Source: Hypomesus transpacificus (Eukaryota; Chordata; Actinopteri; Osmeriformes; Osmeridae). Taken from it: 64,000 nt of DNA. Below the pieces are notes generated by a model that made no database searches, was not told where the DNA came from, and saw only the letters and a program-made list of their open reading frames with translations. Positions 36,830-64,000 of the stretch are shown one piece after another. Numbering within the stretch: the first letter of the stretch is position 1; every line of letters begins with the position of its first letter. The position numbers and the translations under genes are program-made. The stretch covers positions 2,897,640 to 2,961,639 of the forward strand of contig NC_061066.1 in NCBI RefSeq assembly GCF_021917145.1, given 5' to 3'.

Positions 36830-38640
36830 TTAGTGGGAATCAAACTGACTGTCTAGTAGATAGTCCATTGGTTCCTCTACCTGGTCCGATGTGGTTCCTA
36901 TATTAGCAGTGACTACTGGATCTGCAGATTTCCACATGGAATCCATCTCAGCTTCTCTACGATCAGCAGTCACATAACTGTGGTCGTCCAAAACCTTAGA
37001 ATTGATGGCAATCCTGGGACCATCCTGGGAGGTATAGCGACGTTCAGCTGAGTTAAGCTTCTGCAGTGTGCGGACAGATGGCATAGAGAACACATCAAAC
37101 AGTAGCTTGTAACATTTTGGACTGGCCTGGAGCAGAGCCAAGAAAAAAGCTTTTTCCTGACTAGTCCACCGGACACCAAGAGCCTTGCGTTGAGACACCC
37201 GTATCTGTGTACTCATAAAAGCATAGGCTTTGGCTGGTAAGAGTTCCTTCAACTGTTTCAACACTGACTGAACAGTCGTTCTGGTCTTCTTTAGCTGGAC
37301 GTGTTCCCTCACTTTTTTCTTCAGCTTACACACCTGGGACTCCAGGCTCCTGATCTTCATCTTCAGGGCACGTTCCTTGGCAACAGCTTCAGAGTTTGTT
37401 GGCAATGACGTCGGTGGCAACAGTGGTGTCTGTGGCAACAGTGGTGTCAGTGGCAACGGTGGTGTCTGTGGCAACAGTGGTGTCAGTGGCAACAGTGGTG
37501 TCAGGGGCATCGAAGGTCCTGCTACAGTAGCATCAGGTGTTGTGATGTCTGTCTCTGAAACACTGTCTGCAGAGGATGAGGCTGCATTTGATGGTTGAAC
37601 AACATTACTCTTTTTGCCTGTAAAAAAAACCACACATTATTTGGGGAAAGATTTCAACTAAAAGCACTTTACAGCCAAACAACAAAGGTATTTCTATCAA
37701 TTAATAGATAAGACTTACTCCTAAATGGATAATACGACTACCTGACCGGATAATGCACTCTGTATCCCTGTATTTATACAAGGAGAATCTTACGTTTCTT
37801 TGGTGGCTTTCTCCGTAACTTCAAGTCCAGAAGGGGTGGATGGTTAGAGGCATCCTTTGTGGGCACTGCATCCCATTTCAATCCAGCATGGCTACAAGAT
37901 AATCAAAAAGATAGATGAATACCCTTTATTGGCAGATTCATCTCTAAAAGTATTTTTTACTTGATAGTAAAATGTGTTCAGTATATACATACACATCAGA
38001 TGGCCTCTTGAACTGGCTAGGGTCAAAATGTGCACTGCACACCCTGTAGCTCTGATGGAGTCGCTGAGAGGTTATCCCTTTCAAAGATACATTCCTGAGA
38101 TTCTGCACCCATCTTGCACACCTGTAAATTAATTCGTTCATTCATTTCACTTGTGAGCTACTTTACAATTAACATATTACAATTGACAAGAACAACTGAG
38201 AAACTCTCTCAGAAAAAACTAGGCTACATTCATTCTAAAGCAGGAAGGGAAAGTTTAGGGTATAATCTCGCAGTCTCAAATTTTAATAACCCCATTCTTA
38301 CGAGGCATATCCGTATTATTTTAAATTAATATGATTGTTATGGCTACTGAAGGACCTGCGGTTTGTAATACACAGTACAGCACAGTAGTAGGCAAAAGAA
38401 ACGTGGGCTAATAGCAGGTGAGGTATACAATAGTTACCTTCGACTGTACTGTAGCTGACGCTATCATCGCTCAAACTTAAAAATACTTTATACATTTTTT
38501 GTGAAACATTATTACCTGTCAGGATTTGCAGGGAAACGGTGAAAAGCAAGATGTTGACTGTTGAACTGATAGTTCATACAGTTAATTGCTGAACATAATT
38601 TTCGGCTGTTTTTCCATTTAGACTTCGTTTTTGTGCTCAT
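36830..38640 (-). CDS. THAP-domain protein with transposase-like C-terminal region
   Basis: Four exons in coding order: 38640-38516, 38121-37993, 37891-37794, 37617-36830; all GT-AG and in phase, 379 aa. Residues 1-96 form a THAP zinc-binding domain with C2CH ligands Cys16, Cys21, Cys70 and His73, the HRFP segment, and the closing AVPT box at 93-96. A basic stretch (KKPPKKRKK-like) follows. Next come a Pro/Leu/Thr repeat (PLTPLLPQTP variants), a short coiled coil (MKIRSLESQVCKLKKKVRE) and a segment (RWTSQEKAFFLALLQASPKC) that resembles the region after the THAP domain in P-element/THAP9-type transposases. The frame stops before any RNase H-like catalytic domain. It may be a domesticated DNA-binding gene or a truncated element. 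No named THAP orthologue can be assigned with confidence. Divergent from tmem209. Confidence 0.85.
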
Positions 38641-42753
<4,113 letters not shown>

Positions 42754-43733
42754 GGAGAGCTCTCTGCTCTTTGGAACGTTTCTCTGCACAGGGAAGTTCT
42801 CACTACTTTGACATTTGTGGAGGTGTCCTCACAATTGGAATGTTGTGGCCCAAGGTCATGAGCCGGGAGCTTCCTATTGGATGCTGTTTACAATGTGTGT
42901 TTCAGAGGATAAATTAACTCGTTAATTTACATCTTGTCATTACTTATCTTTGGTGAAACAGCACAAGGCATTTGTAAACCGTGACCTCAAATGTAGTGAA
43001 TTTTGGGAGTGATCTATGAGTTTTTTTTATATTGGCTTTAAAAGCAGTACTGTATTTTAACATGAAAACCTTTTTTGTAAGGATTCTAAGAATGTATCAG
43101 GATGGCATATATTACATCAGACATTTTTTTTAATCAGATTTGAGGATTGAACCCTCTCTGACCCTTTTCTTGTAAATTATCAAGGCTTGAAAATAGCAGT
43201 TATGGTCAGTGCTTGATAGATTTGTTATTGTTTGTTGTTCAGTGGTAGGGCAGTTTTACATAAACCTTGGAAGCAATAGAGCTATAAAGGCACAACATCA
43301 GGACACTAGTTATAGTGCATTCAAATGCACAACTTTTGTTTATAGCATCGGGTTCTAGGTACTGCCACTGGCGTGGACAATAAGTGTCATCCACATTTAT
43401 AATAGGACATTTGGTCCCCAACTTATGGACTATATACATAGCTGTGTGCATGCCACAAATCCTGCTAGAATACCAAGCTAATGGATGGTTGCCTGTGATA
43501 TAGTTTGTGCCAAAGTCATATTCTAATATGGCCTGCCTAAGAAAATGCTTATACTAGCAATACTTTCTGAATGTCATTTTTAAAAGGATAAAAAAAAAGC
43601 TGTGTGTTCTGTTCATAATGTCTACAAAGACTTGCTCATACTGTTGAAACATAATTTCTTTGTGCCACTATGTGTTTAGTCCGATGTTTTCGATGGTTTG
43701 TAGCAATGTTATTTTTATAGTGTTCAACCTGTA

Positions 43734-43739
43734 AATAAA
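43734..43739 (+). terminator. Candidate tmem209 poly(A) signal
   Basis: AATAAA about 980 bases after the stop, followed by GT-rich sequence (CACCTTGTGTT), as expected for a cleavage site. Confidence 0.6.
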
Positions 43740-43990
43740 TACACACACCTTGTGTTAAATTGCCATCAGTTATTTTTTGTACATTTGACCACCCGATGGC
43801 AGTATAGTCTTGTACCTTTTCCTGCATAAAAAAAAGTACGTTCAAAACATTTGATTATGATGTACGACTATATAGTATATCATACCAAAATGTTCATCGG
43901 CAAAATGTTCATCGGCATTTAAAATATTATTAGAGAAGTGTTATAATTCATGACTTTGGTGTTGATACGTATCCACTTATGTGAACAGCA

Positions 43991-44003
43991 TTTCCCATAA
44001 TGC
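43991..44003 (+). promoter_or_regulatory. ZNF143/Staf-like site
   Basis: TTTCCCATAATGC resembles the core TTCCCAGAATGC of the ZNF143/Staf consensus, one substitution away. It lies about 300 bases upstream of the ahcyl2 start codon, a usual promoter position for this factor. Confidence 0.4.
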
Positions 44004-44302
44004 ACTTGCTAGGGCAGTGTTTCTTGGGAAGTGTATTCATCGCTATCTATCGTTTTGTTATTTAATAAATATAGTAACATGCGACTGAATACAATTTCAC
44101 CCCTTCCCTTTAAAACGTATTACCATTCAGCAGTGGTGCATGTATTATGTCCAAGGAAGTTTTGGACATTTTGTAAATGGGTGGAGAAATTCGGCGTGAT
44201 ACTACTACTACCACAACGCCTAAGCTTTTCAGAAGTGGTCCAGTCACGTCCGTTCGCCGCCTCGTTATCTGTGTTGGGAAAGGACTTTGTGAAATTGTAG
44301 CG

Positions 44303-64000
<19,698 letters not shown>

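Larger units (their letters stand above)
42754..44302. other. tmem209 3' UTR and ahcyl2 promoter region
   Basis: Left kilobase: AT-rich tmem209 3' UTR ending near the AATAAA at 43734-43739. Right part: ahcyl2 promoter and 5' UTR, with a ZNF143-like site at about 43990 and a small duplication (AAAATGTTCATCGGC twice) at about 43888-43917. Confidence 0.65.

Noticed and set aside
36830-37633. A complete THAP9-type transposase
   Set aside because: The frame ends before any catalytic DDE/RNase H-like region, and downstream sequence to 35.8 kb shows no continuation.

Overview
This is a vertebrate nuclear window, almost certainly from a ray-finned fish. Coding exons are short and separated by GT-AG introns. 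The proteins are clear vertebrate orthologues, and the repeats are typical of teleosts: V-SINE-type tRNA-derived SINEs, very dense di- and tetranucleotide microsatellites, and minisatellites. One 100-base run of N marks an assembly gap. I could join exons by reading frame and splice sites for six protein-coding genes.

Layout, left to right. (1) cpm, + strand, 3021-17170: GPI-anchored carboxypeptidase M, eight coding exons, 450 aa, in repeat-rich introns. (2) mdm2, - strand, 24318-19327: the p53-binding RING E3 ligase, ten coding exons, 498 aa, convergent with cpm. Three p53-response-element-like 20-mers lie just upstream of its first coding exon. (3) 24.3-30.1 kb: upstream region of mdm2, SINE and LINE remnants, otherwise empty. 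(4) ascl4, - strand, 30648-30103: a bHLH factor in one coding exon. (5) prdm4, + strand, 31844-35770: PR/SET and zinc-finger factor, ten coding exons, 840 aa, divergent from ascl4. (6) A THAP-domain gene, - strand, 38640-36830, four exons, 379 aa, sharing a short divergent promoter region with (7) tmem209, + strand, 39178-42753, 14 exons, 560 aa. (8) ahcyl2, + strand, from 44303 past the end of the window: the first coding exon and nine 3' exons are visible. The exons between them are absent from the readable sequence and probably lie in the assembly gap at 58537-58636. Only the last two or so codons are missing at the 3' end, beyond a large minisatellite that fills the final 1.5 kb.

The genes form no pathway. 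The order joins neighbours that in human lie at 12q15 (CPM-MDM2), 12q23 (PRDM4-ASCL4) and 7q32 (TMEM209, AHCYL2), which suggests teleost chromosomal rearrangement or an old linkage. I found no undescribed gene system. The most interesting signals are the p53-site cluster at mdm2, an SQ-motif repeat inside Mdm2, a (TG)n(TCTG)n(CCTG)n tract built like the human DM2 repeat, the THAP gene with a transposase-like tail but no catalytic region, and the higher-order minisatellite at the right edge.
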